This document shows, one piece after another, positions 51,666-63,644 of a stretch of 64,000 nucleotides of DNA (the stretch's first letter is position 1; each line of letters begins with the position of its first letter). Source of the DNA: Micromonospora humi (GTDB lineage Bacteria > Actinomycetota > Actinomycetes > Mycobacteriales > Micromonosporaceae); assembly GCF_900090105.1 (NCBI RefSeq), contig NZ_FMDM01000003.1, positions 458,029 through 522,028 on the forward strand. Direction: 5' to 3'. Made by a program: the position numbers and the translations under genes. The notes under the pieces are model-generated. The model was not told where the DNA came from, did not search any database, and saw only the letters and a program-made list of their open reading frames with translations.

Positions 51666-52939
51666 CCGCTCCCGCCGGCGCGTGCGCACCGCCCACCGTC
51701 CCACCGCGCGACGGGCTGTTCCGGCACCGCGACTTCCGGCTGCTCTGGACCGGCCACACCGTCAGCGCCGTGGGCAGCAACATGACCACCGTGGCGTTGC
51801 CGCTGGTCGCGGTGGCGGTGCTCGACGCCAGCACGTTCCAGGTGGCGGTGCTGACCGCCGCGGCCTGGCTGCCCTGGCTGCTCGCCGGCCTGCCGGTCGG
51901 CGCCTGGGTCGACCGGGTCCGCCGCCGCCCCGTGATGATCGCCGCCGATCTGGTCGCGGCCGCGTCGTTCGCCAGCGTCCCGGTGGCCGCCCTGCTCGAC
52001 CTGCTCACCGTCGGGCACCTGCTGGCCGTGGCGCTCGGCGCCGGCCTGGCCCGGGTCTTCTTCGAAACCGCCGACCAGGTCTACCTGCCCACCCTGCTGC
52101 CACCCGAGCAGGTGCCACCGGCCAACTCCCGGCTGCACGCCACCCAGACCGCGAGCTACCTGCTCGGCCCCGGGCTGGCCGGCCTGATCGCCCAGCTCGC
52201 CGGCGCGGTGACCGCGGTGGCGCTGGACGCGGTGAGTTTCCTGGCGTCGGCGCTGTGCCTGCACCGCATCCGGACGGTCGAACCCCGTCCGGCCCGCCCC
52301 GACGGGACCCCGTCGATGCGCCGGGAGGTGGCCGACGGGCTGCGCTTCGTCACCCGGGACCCGTACCTGCGGGTGCTGACGGTCTTCGGCGCGGCCAGCA
52401 ACATCGGGCTCACCGGCTACCAGGCGGTGCTGGTGGTCTTCCTGGTCCGCTCCGCCGACCTGCCGGCCGGCCTGGTCGGCCTCCTGATCGGCCTGGCCAG
52501 CCTCGGCGGGGTCGTCGGCGCGGCGCTGGCCGCCCGGCTGGCCCGTCGGGTCGGCACCGCACGCGCGCTGCTGCTCGCCGGCGGGCTCACCGGCCCGCCC
52601 GCGCTGCTGATCCCGCTCGCCGGCCCCGGCGCGCGGACGGTGTGGCTGGTGCTCGGCGGCGTGCTGGTGAGCCTCGGCGTCGCGATCGGCAACGTGGTCA
52701 AGGGCAGCTTCCGGCAGACCTACACGCCGCACCGGCTGCTCGGCCGGGTCACCGTCAGCATGCATCTGCTCAACTACGGCACCATCCCGCTCGCCGCGCT
52801 GGTGGCCGGCGCGCTGGGTGCCGCCTGGGGGCCGGCCGGCGCGATCCGGGTGATGACCGCGTGGCTGGCGCTCACCCCGCTGATCCTGCTGGTCGGGCCG
52901 CTACGACGGCGGCGGGACCTGCCGGCGGCGCCCGCCTGA
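51662..52939 (+). CDS. MFS transporter (enterobactin/drug exporter type)
   Basis: The 425-residue MFS protein of the MFS_3 group has twelve spans. It shows FRLLWTGHTVSAVGSNMTTVALPLVAV, the loop WVDRVRRRPVMIAADL (motif A region), and GLGPGLAGLIAQLAGAVTAVALDAVSFLASALCLHRIR-like features after span 5. This group exports drugs and siderophores. The GTG start overlaps the ArsR stop by 4 nt, forming a regulator-exporter operon. Confidence 0.88.
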   Translation: MTAPAGACAPPTVPPRDGLFRHRDFRLLWTGHTVSAVGSNMTTVALPLVAVAVLDASTFQVAVLTAAAWLPWLLAGLPVGAWVDRVRRRPVMIAADLVAAASFASVPVAALLDLLTVGHLLAVALGAGLARVFFETADQVYLPTLLPPEQVPPANSRLHATQTASYLLGPGLAGLIAQLAGAVTAVALDAVSFLASALCLHRIRTVEPRPARPDGTPSMRREVADGLRFVTRDPYLRVLTVFGAASNIGLTGYQAVLVVFLVRSADLPAGLVGLLIGLASLGGVVGAALAARLARRVGTARALLLAGGLTGPPALLIPLAGPGARTVWLVLGGVLVSLGVAIGNVVKGSFRQTYTPHRLLGRVTVSMHLLNYGTIPLAALVAGALGAAWGPAGAIRVMTAWLALTPLILLVGPLRRRRDLPAAPA

Positions 52940-52950
52940 CAGCGTGCTGC

Positions 52951-52977
52951 GGCGGCGGTCGGAACCCGACCGCCGCC
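52951..52977. terminator. Bidirectional terminator between MFS and cold-shock genes
   Basis: The 12-bp arms GGCGGCGGTCGG and CCGACCGCCGCC flank a 3-nt loop, between two convergent genes. Confidence 0.75.
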
Positions 52978-52989
52978 ACCGGCACATCG

Positions 52990-53193
52990 TCACATCGGAC
53001 GAACGTTGTCCGCCTGCGGGCCCTTCTGGCCCTGCGTCACCTCGAACTCGACCTTCTGGCCCTCGTTGAGCTCGCGATACCCACCGCTCTGGATGGCCGA
53101 GTAGTGGACGAACACGTCCGGGCCTCCGCCGTCCTGCTCGATGAAGCCGAAGCCCTTTTCCGAGTTGAACCACTTGACCGTGCCGGTTGCCAT
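52990..53193 (-). CDS. Cold-shock protein
   Basis: The 67-residue single cold-shock domain binds single-stranded RNA/DNA and acts as an RNA chaperone. RNP1 is KGFGFIEQ and RNP2 is VFVHYSAI; the start [18 protein letters not shown] is classic. A GGGAGAGA ribosome site precedes the ATG. It is in the CspA family, but which paralogue cannot be told. Confidence 0.95.
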   Translation of the reverse strand: MATGTVKWFNSEKGFGFIEQDGGGPDVFVHYSAIQSGGYRELNEGQKVEFEVTQGQKGPQADNVRPM

Positions 53194-53371
53194 GCGTCTC
53201 TCCCTGTTCAATGCGGGTGAGCACCGGCCCGCGGCCGGTGATCGCCCCTGTACCTCCCCGACAGTAACCGCCCGGACCCGGATCCGCTGGCGGAAGTGCC
53301 GGCGTGGCTCGTGAATACTCCGGCGCCGGAAATGCCACCGGCGGCCGCCGGGGCGCGGCATGCTTGCCCCG

Positions 53372-54046
53372 ATGAGCACAACGACGGCGCTGACCGACCT
53401 GCAACGGGAGATCACCGCGCCCGGGGCGGGTCCGGACCGGCTGCGCCTGATGGCCACGCCGTTCGTGCCCGAAGTGCGGCTGCACCTGGCCGAGGACGCC
53501 ATCCTGTGGTGGGCGCGGATGGAGGCCGCCGCCGGTCGGTCGCTGCCACCGCCGTACTGGGCCTCCGTCTGGGCCGGCGGGCAGGCGCTGGCCCGGCACC
53601 TGCTCGACCACCCCGAAATCGTCGCCGGGCGGCGCGTGCTCGACCTGGCCGCCGGTTCGGGACTGGTGGCCATCGCCGCCGCGCTGGCCGGCGCCGGCGA
53701 GGTGGTGGCCAACGACGTCGACCCGTACGCGCTGGCCGCCGTGACCGTCAACGCCCGGGCGAACCGGGTCCGGGTCACCGCCGACGGCGCCGACCTGCTC
53801 GACGGTGTGGCCGGCGTCGACCTGCTGGTGGCCGGCGACGCCCTCTACGACGCGGGGCTGGCCGCCCGGGTGCTGCCCTACCTGCGGCGCTGCGCCGACC
53901 GGGGCGTCGAGGTGCTCGTCGGCGACCCGGACCGGGGCCACCTGCCGCCGGACGGGCTCGAGTTGGTGGCCAGCTATCCGGTACCGACCACCGAGCCCGC
54001 CGTCGACTCCCCGGTGCGCCAGGTGCAGGTGTTGCGTCCGCGCTGA
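53372..54046 (+). CDS. Protein methyltransferase-like (ETFB-lysine methyltransferase / NNMT-like family)
   Basis: The 224-residue class I methyltransferase has [73 protein letters not shown] and [10 protein letters not shown]. The PYWA...W.GG pattern before motif I is typical of the METTL20/ETFBKMT-like group that methylates protein lysines. The substrate is inferred only by family. ATG 53372 was chosen; ATG 53360 is possible. Confidence 0.82.
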   Translation: MSTTTALTDLQREITAPGAGPDRLRLMATPFVPEVRLHLAEDAILWWARMEAAAGRSLPPPYWASVWAGGQALARHLLDHPEIVAGRRVLDLAAGSGLVAIAAALAGAGEVVANDVDPYALAAVTVNARANRVRVTADGADLLDGVAGVDLLVAGDALYDAGLAARVLPYLRRCADRGVEVLVGDPDRGHLPPDGLELVASYPVPTTEPAVDSPVRQVQVLRPR

Positions 54047-54121
54047 CTCGGGGATCCTCCGGATGCGGCCTCGGGGGCGTGTGGGGGATCACGCCCGATG
54101 TCCCGGCCGGCCGATCGGGCA

Positions 54122-54127
54122 TAGCGT
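54122..54127 (+). promoter_or_regulatory. Putative -10 element of leaderless dedA mRNA
   Basis: TAGCGT is followed by 7 nt and then ATG 54135. No ribosome site is present. Confidence 0.45.
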
Positions 54128-54134
54128 GCCAGGC

Positions 54135-54743
54135 ATGACGGATCTCCTCGCCCAGTTCGGGCAGCTGCCCACCACGCTGCTGATGGGGCTGCTGGGCGTG
54201 GTGATGCTCGCCGACGCCGTACCCCTGCTCGGGGTGCTGGTGCCCGGCGACGCCGCGGTCCTCGCCGCGGTCGGCGCGGGCCGGCCGGTCGGCGGGGTGG
54301 CGGCGGTCGCGGCGGTGGTGGCCGGTTGCCTGGCCGGCTGGTCGCTGAGCTTCCTCGCCGGGCGGATCTGGGGCGGGCGGCTGCGCCGCGGTCGGTTGGG
54401 CGGCTGGATCGGCGAGTCCCGCTGGGCGGCCGCGGAGACGCTGCTGCGCCGCGGCGGCGGGCGGATCGTGCTGGTGGCGCCGTTCCTGCCGGTGTTCAAC
54501 GCGTTGCTGCCGCTGGCCGCCGGTGGCCTGCGGATGCCGTACCGGCGGTTCGTCGCCTGCGCGGCGCTCGGTGCCACCGCGTGGGCCGGGCTCTACGTGG
54601 CGCTCGGGTTGGCCGCGCGGACGCTCACCGGTCTGCTGCCCGGCGCGCTCGACCCGACGGTGCTCACCATGGCGGTCGGGCTGCTGCTCGCCGGGCCGGT
54701 GCTGCTCGGCACCCGGCGCCGGCTGCGCGCGGTGACCGGCTGA
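54135..54743 (+). CDS. DedA family membrane protein
   Basis: The 202-residue SNARE-associated/DedA protein has LADAVPLLGVLVPGDAAVLAAVGAG, SFLAGRIWGGRLRRGRLGGWIGESRWAAAETLLRRGGGRIVLVAPFLPVFNALLPLAAGGLRMPYRRF. It probably moves undecaprenyl phosphate or phospholipid across the membrane. It is a second, stand-alone paralogue of the DedA half of the fusion at 43028. Confidence 0.9.
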   Translation: MTDLLAQFGQLPTTLLMGLLGVVMLADAVPLLGVLVPGDAAVLAAVGAGRPVGGVAAVAAVVAGCLAGWSLSFLAGRIWGGRLRRGRLGGWIGESRWAAAETLLRRGGGRIVLVAPFLPVFNALLPLAAGGLRMPYRRFVACAALGATAWAGLYVALGLAARTLTGLLPGALDPTVLTMAVGLLLAGPVLLGTRRRLRAVTG

Positions 54744-54746
54744 GCG

Positions 54747-54783
54747 GCCGGGCCCGGCCGCCACGGGGGAGGCCGGGCCCGGC
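54747..54783. terminator. Bidirectional terminator between dedA and the MBL gene
   Basis: Perfect 13-bp arms GCCGGGCCCGGCC and GGCCGGGCCCGGC flank an 11-nt loop between convergent stops. Confidence 0.82.
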
Positions 54784-54788
54784 GCGTG

Positions 54789-55442
54789 TCACCAGCCGCG
54801 CGCCCGCCACTGCGGCACGGCGGGCCGCTCGGCGCCGATGGTGCTGTCCTTGCCGTGGCCGGGATAGAACCAGGTCTCGTCCGGCAGCCGGTCGAAGAGC
54901 TTCGCCTCCACGTCGTCGATGAGCGGGCCGAAGCGTTCCGGGTCCTGGTCGGTGTTGCCCACGCCGCCGGGGAAGAGCGAGTCGCCGGTGAACAGGTGCG
55001 GCCCGCCGGCCGGGTCGCGGTAGAGCAGCGCGATCGAACCCGGGGTGTGCCCGCGCAGGTGGATCACCTCCAGCGCGCAGTCGCCGACGGTGACGGTGTC
55101 GCCCTCGCGCAGCGCCTCGGTGGCGATCGGCAGGCCCTCGGCGTCGTCGGCGTGCACCAGCGCGCGGGCGCCGGTCTTGGCCACGACCTCCTCCAGCGCG
55201 ACCCAGTGGTCCATGTGCCGGTGGGTGGTGACCACGGTCGCCAGGCCGCCGTCGCCGATCAGCTCCAGGAGGCGGGGCGCCTCGTTCGCGGCGTCGATCA
55301 GCAGCTGCTCGCCGGTGCCGCGGCAGCGCAGCAGGTAGGCGTTGTTGTCCATCGGGCCCACCGACAGCTTGGTGACGACGAGTCGGTCGAGTTCGCGCAC
55401 GGCCGGCGGACCGCCGTGCGTGACGTCTCCGGTGTAGGTCAT
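54789..55442 (-). CDS. MBL-fold metallohydrolase (glyoxalase II-like)
   Basis: The 217-residue protein has the metal site THRHMDHW (HxHxDH), HLRGHTPGSIAL, FTGDSLFPGGVGNT and PGHGKD, the ligand set of glyoxalase II-type hydrolases. It should hydrolyse a thioester. Its partner upstream is a mycothiol-type isomerase relative, so a mycothiol thioester is a reasonable guess. ATG 55442 (MTYTGDV) fits the family; ATG 55460 overlaps the upstream gene. Confidence 0.88.
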   Translation of the reverse strand: MTYTGDVTHGGPPAVRELDRLVVTKLSVGPMDNNAYLLRCRGTGEQLLIDAANEAPRLLELIGDGGLATVVTTHRHMDHWVALEEVVAKTGARALVHADDAEGLPIATEALREGDTVTVGDCALEVIHLRGHTPGSIALLYRDPAGGPHLFTGDSLFPGGVGNTDQDPERFGPLIDDVEAKLFDRLPDETWFYPGHGKDSTIGAERPAVPQWRARGW

Positions 55443-55450
55443 GACGGTCT

Positions 55451-56167
55451 TCAGATCCATTCCGGTGGGGTCGGCAGGGGGCCGTCGGGGTCGACGGTGA
55501 GCAGCTCGCCGGTGCCCCGGCCGGTCAGCCAGGCGGCGAGTTCCGGCGCGGGGCCGGTGACCGTGGGCGCCCCCTCGGGATCGCCCACGACGATGTCGTG
55601 CCCGGCGCCGTCGACCCGCAGCACCATGGCCGGCGCCTCGGGGTCGCCGGTCAGCCCGGTCGTCACCTCGTGCAGCAGCCGGTGCGCGAACGCCGCCGGC
55701 CAGTCCGCCGGCAGGTAGCCGGCCGCCAGGTCGACGTGGTGCACCTCGACCTCGCGCAACCGGCCCCAGACCAGCAGCGCCGCCGGCCACGGGCCGCGCC
55801 GGGCCTGCACCGTGGCGCCCCACGCCCCGGCCGGCATCGCCGCCACCGCCGCGTCGAAACGCTGGCCGCTGCGACGCAGGTCGTCCAGCAGGTCGGCCGG
55901 GCCCCGGCCGGCGCCCGCCTCGATGTCGGCGTTACGGGCCTCGATCGAGGCGTACATCGGGATCGGTTCGCCGGTGCGCGCGGCGGTGAGCAGGTTGACG
56001 AAGCCGTCGGCGTTGCGGGCCAGGTGGGTGAGCACGTGCGCGCGGGTCCAGCCGGGCAGCAGCGACGGCGCCGCGACGTCCGCGGCGGCCAGGCCCGCCA
56101 CGGTACGCAGCAGCCGGTCGTTCGCCGCGGCCAGCTCGCCGGTCAGCAGCAGGGGATCAGTCGTCAT
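55451..56167 (-). CDS. Maleylpyruvate isomerase family mycothiol-dependent enzyme
   Basis: The 238-residue DinB-like protein has the N-terminal signature LPGWTRAHVLTHLARNADGFVNLL (first metal His) and EVEVHHVDLAAGYLPADW (His pair). A C-terminal SCP2-like part (LRVDGAGHDIVVGDPEGAPTVTGPAPELAAWLTGR) follows. These zinc enzymes use mycothiol as thiol cofactor. It lies 8 bp upstream of the MBL hydrolase, forming a likely thiol-conjugate detoxification unit. Confidence 0.88.
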   Translation of the reverse strand: MTTDPLLLTGELAAANDRLLRTVAGLAAADVAAPSLLPGWTRAHVLTHLARNADGFVNLLTAARTGEPIPMYASIEARNADIEAGAGRGPADLLDDLRRSGQRFDAAVAAMPAGAWGATVQARRGPWPAALLVWGRLREVEVHHVDLAAGYLPADWPAAFAHRLLHEVTTGLTGDPEAPAMVLRVDGAGHDIVVGDPEGAPTVTGPAPELAAWLTGRGTGELLTVDPDGPLPTPPEWI

Positions 56168-56294
56168 CGGGTTCGACAGTAGCGGGCCCCGCGCCGCCGC
56201 GCCCGGAGTGGAAATCGCTTTCCGCGCGTCGGCGCGCCGCCTACCGTCGGGGCCGACGACAGCGGGTCGCGGCGACGGGAGGGAGGTGGTGAGC

Positions 56295-56345
56295 ATGCCG
56301 GTCGCAGCGCGCGTGTTCGACCCCGATTCCCCACCACACCGATGA
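56295..56345 (+). CDS. 16-residue leader ORF before rsgA
   Basis: A short frame (MPVAARVFDPDSPPHR) has a very strong ribosome site (GGGAGGGAGGTGG just upstream) and ends 7 nt before the rsgA start. Its stop forms part of the GAGGA site of rsgA. It may be a coupled leader peptide controlling rsgA translation. Nothing else supports it, and it may simply reflect a strong ribosome-loading site. Confidence 0.4.
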   Translation: MPVAARVFDPDSPPHR

Positions 56346-56352
56346 GGACACC

Positions 56353-57432
56353 ATGACCCTCGACCTGACCGCCCTCGGCTGGGACGCCGACTGGGCGACC
56401 CACCTCGATCGACGCGCCGACCACCGACCCGGGCGGGTGGCCCGGGTGGACCGCGGCGTGTGCACCGTGCTGCGGCCGGAGGGCCCGGTGCGGGCGAGCC
56501 TCGGCGGCGGCGTGCTCGCCGCCGCGGCCCGCGACCTGACCGCGTTGCCCTGCGCCGGCGACTGGGTGCTGCTGGTCACCTGGCCGGACGGCCCGGTCAC
56601 CGTGGAGGCGGTGCTGCCCCGGCGCACCGCGCTGGTGCGGCGCACGGCCGGCAAGGACGCCAGCGGCCAGGTGCTGGCCGCCAACCTGGACGCCGCCGCG
56701 GTGGTCGAGCCGGTGCACCCGGCGCCGGACCCCGCCCGGATCGAGCGCCTGCTCTCGCTGGTCCACGAATCCGGCGCCGAGCCGCTGGTGGTGCTCACCA
56801 AGTCCGACCTGGCGGCCGACCCGGCCGCGGTGGCCCGGCAGCTGACCGAGCTGGCGCCCGGGGTGCCGGTGCTGCCGGTCAGCGCCGAGCGGGGTACCGG
56901 GCTGGCGCCGCTGCGCCGGCATGTCGCCCCGGGGCGCACGCTGGGCCTGCTCGGCCCCTCCGGCGCCGGCAAGTCGAGCCTGGTCAACGCGCTGGCCGGG
57001 GCGGAGGTGATGCCGACCCAGGCGATCCGCCGGGTCGACGGCAAGGGGCGGCACACCACCACCTGGCGGGCGCTGGTGCCGGTGCCGGGTGGGGGCGCGG
57101 TGCTCGACACCCCCGGCGTACGGGCGGTCGGCCTGCTGGACGGCGCGGCCGGGCTGGACCGCGCGTTCGCCGACATCGCCGAGCTGGCCGCCGGCTGCCG
57201 GTACGCCGACTGCGCGCACGACGCCGAGCCGGGGTGCGCGGTGCGGGACGCGTTGGACCGCGGCGAGCTGCCGGCGCGCCGGTGGGAGAGCTGGCGGCGG
57301 TTGCAGCGGGAGGTCGCGTACGAGGGCGGTCGGCGCGCGGCCCGGCTGGCCGCCGAGCGGCGGGGCGGCTGGCGCGGCGGGCGGCGACGCGCCGGGCGTC
57401 CGGCGACCCCGCCCGCTCCCGGCGCGTTCTGA
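56353..57432 (+). CDS. rsgA: Ribosome small subunit-dependent GTPase A
   Basis: The 359-residue circularly permuted GTPase supports 30S maturation. It has an OB-fold N-terminal domain (GRVARVDRGVCTVL, CAGDWVLLV), G4 LTKSDL first, then G1 GPSGAGKSSLVNAL and G3 DTPGVRAVG. The C-terminal zinc site is GCRYADCAHDAEPGCAV. A basic, Arg-rich tail may contact rRNA. A GAGGA ribosome site lies 5 nt upstream. Confidence 0.93.
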   Translation: MTLDLTALGWDADWATHLDRRADHRPGRVARVDRGVCTVLRPEGPVRASLGGGVLAAAARDLTALPCAGDWVLLVTWPDGPVTVEAVLPRRTALVRRTAGKDASGQVLAANLDAAAVVEPVHPAPDPARIERLLSLVHESGAEPLVVLTKSDLAADPAAVARQLTELAPGVPVLPVSAERGTGLAPLRRHVAPGRTLGLLGPSGAGKSSLVNALAGAEVMPTQAIRRVDGKGRHTTTWRALVPVPGGGAVLDTPGVRAVGLLDGAAGLDRAFADIAELAAGCRYADCAHDAEPGCAVRDALDRGELPARRWESWRRLQREVAYEGGRRAARLAAERRGGWRGGRRRAGRPATPPAPGAF

Positions 57433-57459
57433 GCTGGGGGAATGTCCGCGCCACGGAAG

Positions 57460-57482
57460 TTGTCACACCTCGGGGCTAGAGT
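57460..57482 (+). promoter_or_regulatory. RecA-NDp/PafBC-type promoter of uvrA
   Basis: TTGTCACAC, 8 nt, then TAGAGT. The TTGTCR core, spacing and TANNNT all fit the RecA-independent damage promoter. Transcription would start about 95 nt before the uvrA GTG, so uvrA has a leader and uses a GGGAG ribosome site. Confidence 0.65.
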
Positions 57483-57585
57483 TGCCGGGGCGCTTTCCCT
57501 GCGCATTGCGACTATGGGAAACCGCTCCGGCAACTCATGAAAAACAGACTTCGCCTCACATTCTTCTTCCGGGAGCACACGCACC

Positions 57586-60528
<2,943 letters not shown>

Positions 60529-60654
60529 CCGACGCGTACACGAGTGTCACCTGTTTCGTGACGCTCCGGTATGAACCGTGCCCCACCCTGGTGCGTGTAC
60601 CGCAGTGTGGCCACGGATCATGACCGGTGGCGACAGCCGAGAGAGAGGCCGGAG

Positions 60655-61140
60655 ATGAGTGATGACCAGGTGCTGACCGGACCGGCCACACAGAGCCGCC
60701 GGGCCCTGCTCGCGGGCGCCGGCGCGGTCGGCGCGGCCGTGGTGCTCGCGGGTTGCGGCGACGACGACGCGGCCCCGGGGGCGGCCCCGACCAGCGGCGG
60801 GCCGCCCGGTGCCAGCGCCACCGGCGACGCCGGCGGCGGCAACCGCGACAGCAGCGGTCCGCTGGCCCGCACCACCGACATCCCGGTCGGGGGCGGCGCG
60901 GTGTACGCCAGCAAGGGCGTCGTGATCACCCAGCCCGAGGCGGGCCAGTTCAAGGCGTTCGACCCCATCTGCACGCACCAGGGTTGCCCGGTGTCGAACG
61001 TCGACGGCGGCACCATCAACTGCACCTGCCACAACAGCCGGTTCTCGATCGCCGACGGCTCGGTGAAGGCGGGGCCCGCCACCAAGCCGCTCGCGGCCAA
61101 GGAGATCAAGGTCGAGGGCGACCAGATCGCGCTGGCCTGA
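60655..61140 (+). CDS. Rieske 2Fe-2S lipoprotein with Tat-type signal
   Basis: The 161-residue protein has twin Arg (SRRALLAGAGAVGAAVVLAGC) and a lipobox Cys at 34, so it is probably Tat-exported and lipidated after folding. The Rieske domain has CTHQGCPV and CTCHNSRFSIADG, giving the Cys-His/Cys-His cluster ligands. The usual CHGS is CHNS. It may carry electrons at the outer membrane face for an unknown oxidoreductase. A GGAG sequence abuts the ATG, with further AG-rich sequence (GAGAGAGG) about 8 nt upstream. Confidence 0.88.
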   Translation: MSDDQVLTGPATQSRRALLAGAGAVGAAVVLAGCGDDDAAPGAAPTSGGPPGASATGDAGGGNRDSSGPLARTTDIPVGGGAVYASKGVVITQPEAGQFKAFDPICTHQGCPVSNVDGGTINCTCHNSRFSIADGSVKAGPATKPLAAKEIKVEGDQIALA

Positions 61141-61193
61141 CCGCACGCGCCGCCGCCGTCCGCCGCCTCCGGGGCGGGTGCGGCGGCGGCCGG

Positions 61194-61216
61194 GTGTCGG
61201 GGGTGCGGACTAGGCT
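61194..61216 (+). promoter_or_regulatory. RecA-NDp/PafBC-type promoter of uvrC
   Basis: GTGTCGGGG, 8 nt, then TAGGCT. The core TGTCGG, spacing and TANNNT match the damage promoter pattern. The uvrC GTG follows after 6 nt, giving a leaderless start. Confidence 0.58.
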
Positions 61217-61222
61217 TGACCC

Positions 61223-63160
61223 GTGGCTGACCCCTCGACCTATCGTCCCGCGACCGGCACCATTCCGGAGTCCCCAGGGGTCTACCGCTTCCGCGACGGC
61301 ACCGGCCGGGTGATCTATGTCGGCAAGGCGCGCAACCTGCGCAGCCGGCTCAACTCCTACTTCGCCGACCCGGTCAACCTGCACCAGCGCACCCGGCAGA
61401 TGGTCTTCACCGCCGAGTCGGTCGACTGGATCACCGTGGCCACCGAGGTGGAGGCGCTCCAGCAGGAATACACCTGGATCAAGCAGTACGACCCCAGGTT
61501 CAACGTCCGCTACCGCGACGACAAGTCCTACCCCTACCTGGCGGTCACCCTCGACGAGGAATACCCGCGCCTGCAGGTGATGCGTGGCGCCAAGCGCAAG
61601 GGGGTGCGCTACTTCGGGCCCTACTCGCACGCCTGGGCCATCCGCGAGACGCTCGACCTGCTGCTGCGGGTCTTCCCGGCACGCACCTGCTCCTCCGGGG
61701 TGTTCAAGCGGGCCGGTCAGGTCGGCCGGCCCTGTCTCCTGGGCTACATCGGCAAGTGCTCGGCGCCGTGCGTCGGCACGGTCAGCGCCGAACGCCACCG
61801 GGAGATCGTCGACGGTTTCTGCGACTTCATGGCCGGCCGCACCGACACCATGGTGCGCCGCCTGGAGAAGGACATGCTCGAGGCCAGCGAGCAGTTGGAG
61901 TTCGAGCGGGCCGCCCGGCTGCGCGACGACGTGGCCGCGCTGCGCCGGGCCATGGAGAAGCAGACCGTGGTCCTCGGCGACGGCACCGACGCCGACGTGG
62001 TGGCGTTCGCCGACGACCCGCTCGAAGCCGCGGTGCAGGTCTTCCATGTCCGCGACGGCCGGGTGCGCGGCCAGCGCGGCTGGGTGGTGGAGAAGACCGA
62101 GGAGCTGACCACCGGCGACCTGGTGCACCACTTCTGCACCCAGGTCTACGGCGGCGAGCAGGGGGAGGCCGACGTGCCCCGCGAGCTGCTCGTCCCCGAG
62201 CTGCCCGCCGACGCGGACGCGCTCGCCGACTGGCTCTCCACCCGGCGCGGCAGCCGGGTGTCGCTGCGGGTGCCGCAGCGCGGCGACAAGCGGTCGCTGC
62301 TGGAGACCGTCGAGCGCAACGCGAGAGACGCGCTGGCCCGCCACAAGCTCAAGCGCGCCGGTGACCTGACCACCCGCAGCCAGGCCCTCGACGAGATCGC
62401 CGACGCGCTCGCCATGCGCACCTCGCCGCTGCGCATCGAGTGCTACGACGTCTCCCAGATCCAGGGCACCGACGTGGTCGCCAGCATGGTCGTCTTCGAG
62501 GACGGGCTGCCCCGCAAGAGCGAATATCGACGGTTCATCGTGCGCGGCGCCACCGACGACCTCGCCGCCATGTCCGAGGTGCTGCGCCGGCGCTTCGCCC
62601 GCTACCTCGACGCGCGGGCCGAGACCGGCGAGCTGGGCGAGGAGACCGCCGCCGATCCCGACCGTCCGGGCATCGACCCGACGACCGGGCGGCCACGCCG
62701 GTTCGCGTACCCGCCGCAGCTGGTGGTGGTCGACGGCGGTCCGCCTCAGGTGGCCGCCGCCGCGAAGGCGCTGGCCGAGCTGGGCATCGACGACGTGGCG
62801 CTGTGCGGGCTGGCCAAGCGGCTGGAAGAGGTCTGGCTGCCCGACGACGACTACCCGGTCATCCTGCCGCGCACCTCCGAGGCGCTCTACCTGCTGCAAC
62901 GGGTCCGCGACGAGGCTCACCGCTTCGCCATCACGTTCCACCGCCAGCGGCGCTCCAAGCGGATGACCGAGTCGGCGCTGGACAACGTGCCCGGCCTCGG
63001 CGAGGTGCGGCGCAAGGCGCTGCTGCGGCACTTCGGCTCGCTCAAGCGGCTCTCCGCGGCCACCGTGGAGGAGATCACCGAGGTGCCCGGCGTGGGCCGC
63101 CGCACGGCCGAGGCGATCCTCGCCGCCCTCGACAGCGACCCGGCGAAGACGCCGTCCTGA
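61223..63160 (+). CDS. uvrC: Excinuclease ABC subunit C
   Basis: The 645-residue dual-incision nuclease has an N-terminal GIY-YIG domain ([30 protein letters not shown]) and the zinc/Fe-S type Cys cluster [32 protein letters not shown] motif ([28 protein letters not shown]) binds UvrB. The RNase H-like 5'-incision domain starts at [24 protein letters not shown], and C-terminal helix-hairpin-helix motifs ([32 protein letters not shown]) complete it. It acts after UvrA/UvrB. Confidence 0.97.
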   Translation: MADPSTYRPATGTIPESPGVYRFRDGTGRVIYVGKARNLRSRLNSYFADPVNLHQRTRQMVFTAESVDWITVATEVEALQQEYTWIKQYDPRFNVRYRDDKSYPYLAVTLDEEYPRLQVMRGAKRKGVRYFGPYSHAWAIRETLDLLLRVFPARTCSSGVFKRAGQVGRPCLLGYIGKCSAPCVGTVSAERHREIVDGFCDFMAGRTDTMVRRLEKDMLEASEQLEFERAARLRDDVAALRRAMEKQTVVLGDGTDADVVAFADDPLEAAVQVFHVRDGRVRGQRGWVVEKTEELTTGDLVHHFCTQVYGGEQGEADVPRELLVPELPADADALADWLSTRRGSRVSLRVPQRGDKRSLLETVERNARDALARHKLKRAGDLTTRSQALDEIADALAMRTSPLRIECYDVSQIQGTDVVASMVVFEDGLPRKSEYRRFIVRGATDDLAAMSEVLRRRFARYLDARAETGELGEETAADPDRPGIDPTTGRPRRFAYPPQLVVVDGGPPQVAAAAKALAELGIDDVALCGLAKRLEEVWLPDDDYPVILPRTSEALYLLQRVRDEAHRFAITFHRQRRSKRMTESALDNVPGLGEVRRKALLRHFGSLKRLSAATVEEITEVPGVGRRTAEAILAALDSDPAKTPS

Positions 63161-63186
63161 CCACGGCCGCGGTGGACCCCGGCGCC

Positions 63187-63192
63187 TATCCT
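63187..63192 (+). promoter_or_regulatory. Putative -10 element of leaderless small-protein mRNA
   Basis: TATCCT is followed by 7 nt and then ATG 63200, the same geometry as other leaderless starts in this window. Confidence 0.4.
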
Positions 63193-63199
63193 TCGGCCC

Positions 63200-63316
63200 A
63201 TGGGAGCGATCAAGCCGTGGCACCTGTCCGTCCTGCTGCTCTGTTGCCTGCTGCCGACCGCCGCGGCCGTGGCCGGTGGGTTCTGGGCGCTCCGCCGCTC
63301 CCGCAGTCGCCGCTGA
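63200..63316 (+). CDS. 38-residue single-span membrane protein
   Basis: A short gene encodes MGAIKPWHLSVLLLCCLLPT, a small-residue hydrophobic stretch, and a basic end (RRSRSRR). It has one transmembrane helix with a cytoplasmic positive tail. The MGxxKPWHLxVLL start recalls the TatA N terminus, but the amphipathic helix of TatA is missing. It follows uvrC by 39 bp with its own -10. Similar tiny proteins occur in actinomycetes; function is unknown. Confidence 0.62.
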   Translation: MGAIKPWHLSVLLLCCLLPTAAAVAGGFWALRRSRSRR

Positions 63317-63410
63317 CCGCACCGGTCACGCCGAGGCGGGCACCGACCGCGTCCCCGGCTCACCCGCACGGTGCGTAACGGCTCCCGGGTGAGGTGTACT
63401 TGTGCGCGGT

Positions 63411-63444
63411 ATACCTCAGGGTCATAAGTATGCCTCTGAGGTAT
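63411..63444. promoter_or_regulatory. 34-bp imperfect palindromic element, copy 2
   Basis: Outer arms ATACCTCAG and CTGAGGTAT are perfectly complementary. Inner CATA and TATG flank the 2-nt centre. It matches 246-279 at 27 of 34 positions. GAGGTGTAC at 63391-63399 adds another half site that can pair with GTATACCTC. It lies about 410 bp before the last gene. Confidence 0.68.
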
Positions 63445-63644
63445 GCCGCTCTCAGGGGTACTTCTTCTCCGGCGGCGACACGCCCGAGAGTCCCGACGCC
63501 CCCACCCGACGTCTGTGAGGTGTGTCCGGTTACGCGCGGTTCAGGCGTGGTCGGCGCCACCGTCAGGGTGGAATCGGGGCGGGGGGCGGGGCGTTATACC
63601 TGGCAGACCGCGTGGAGCCCGGCCCCCGCCGGACCGACCGGTCA

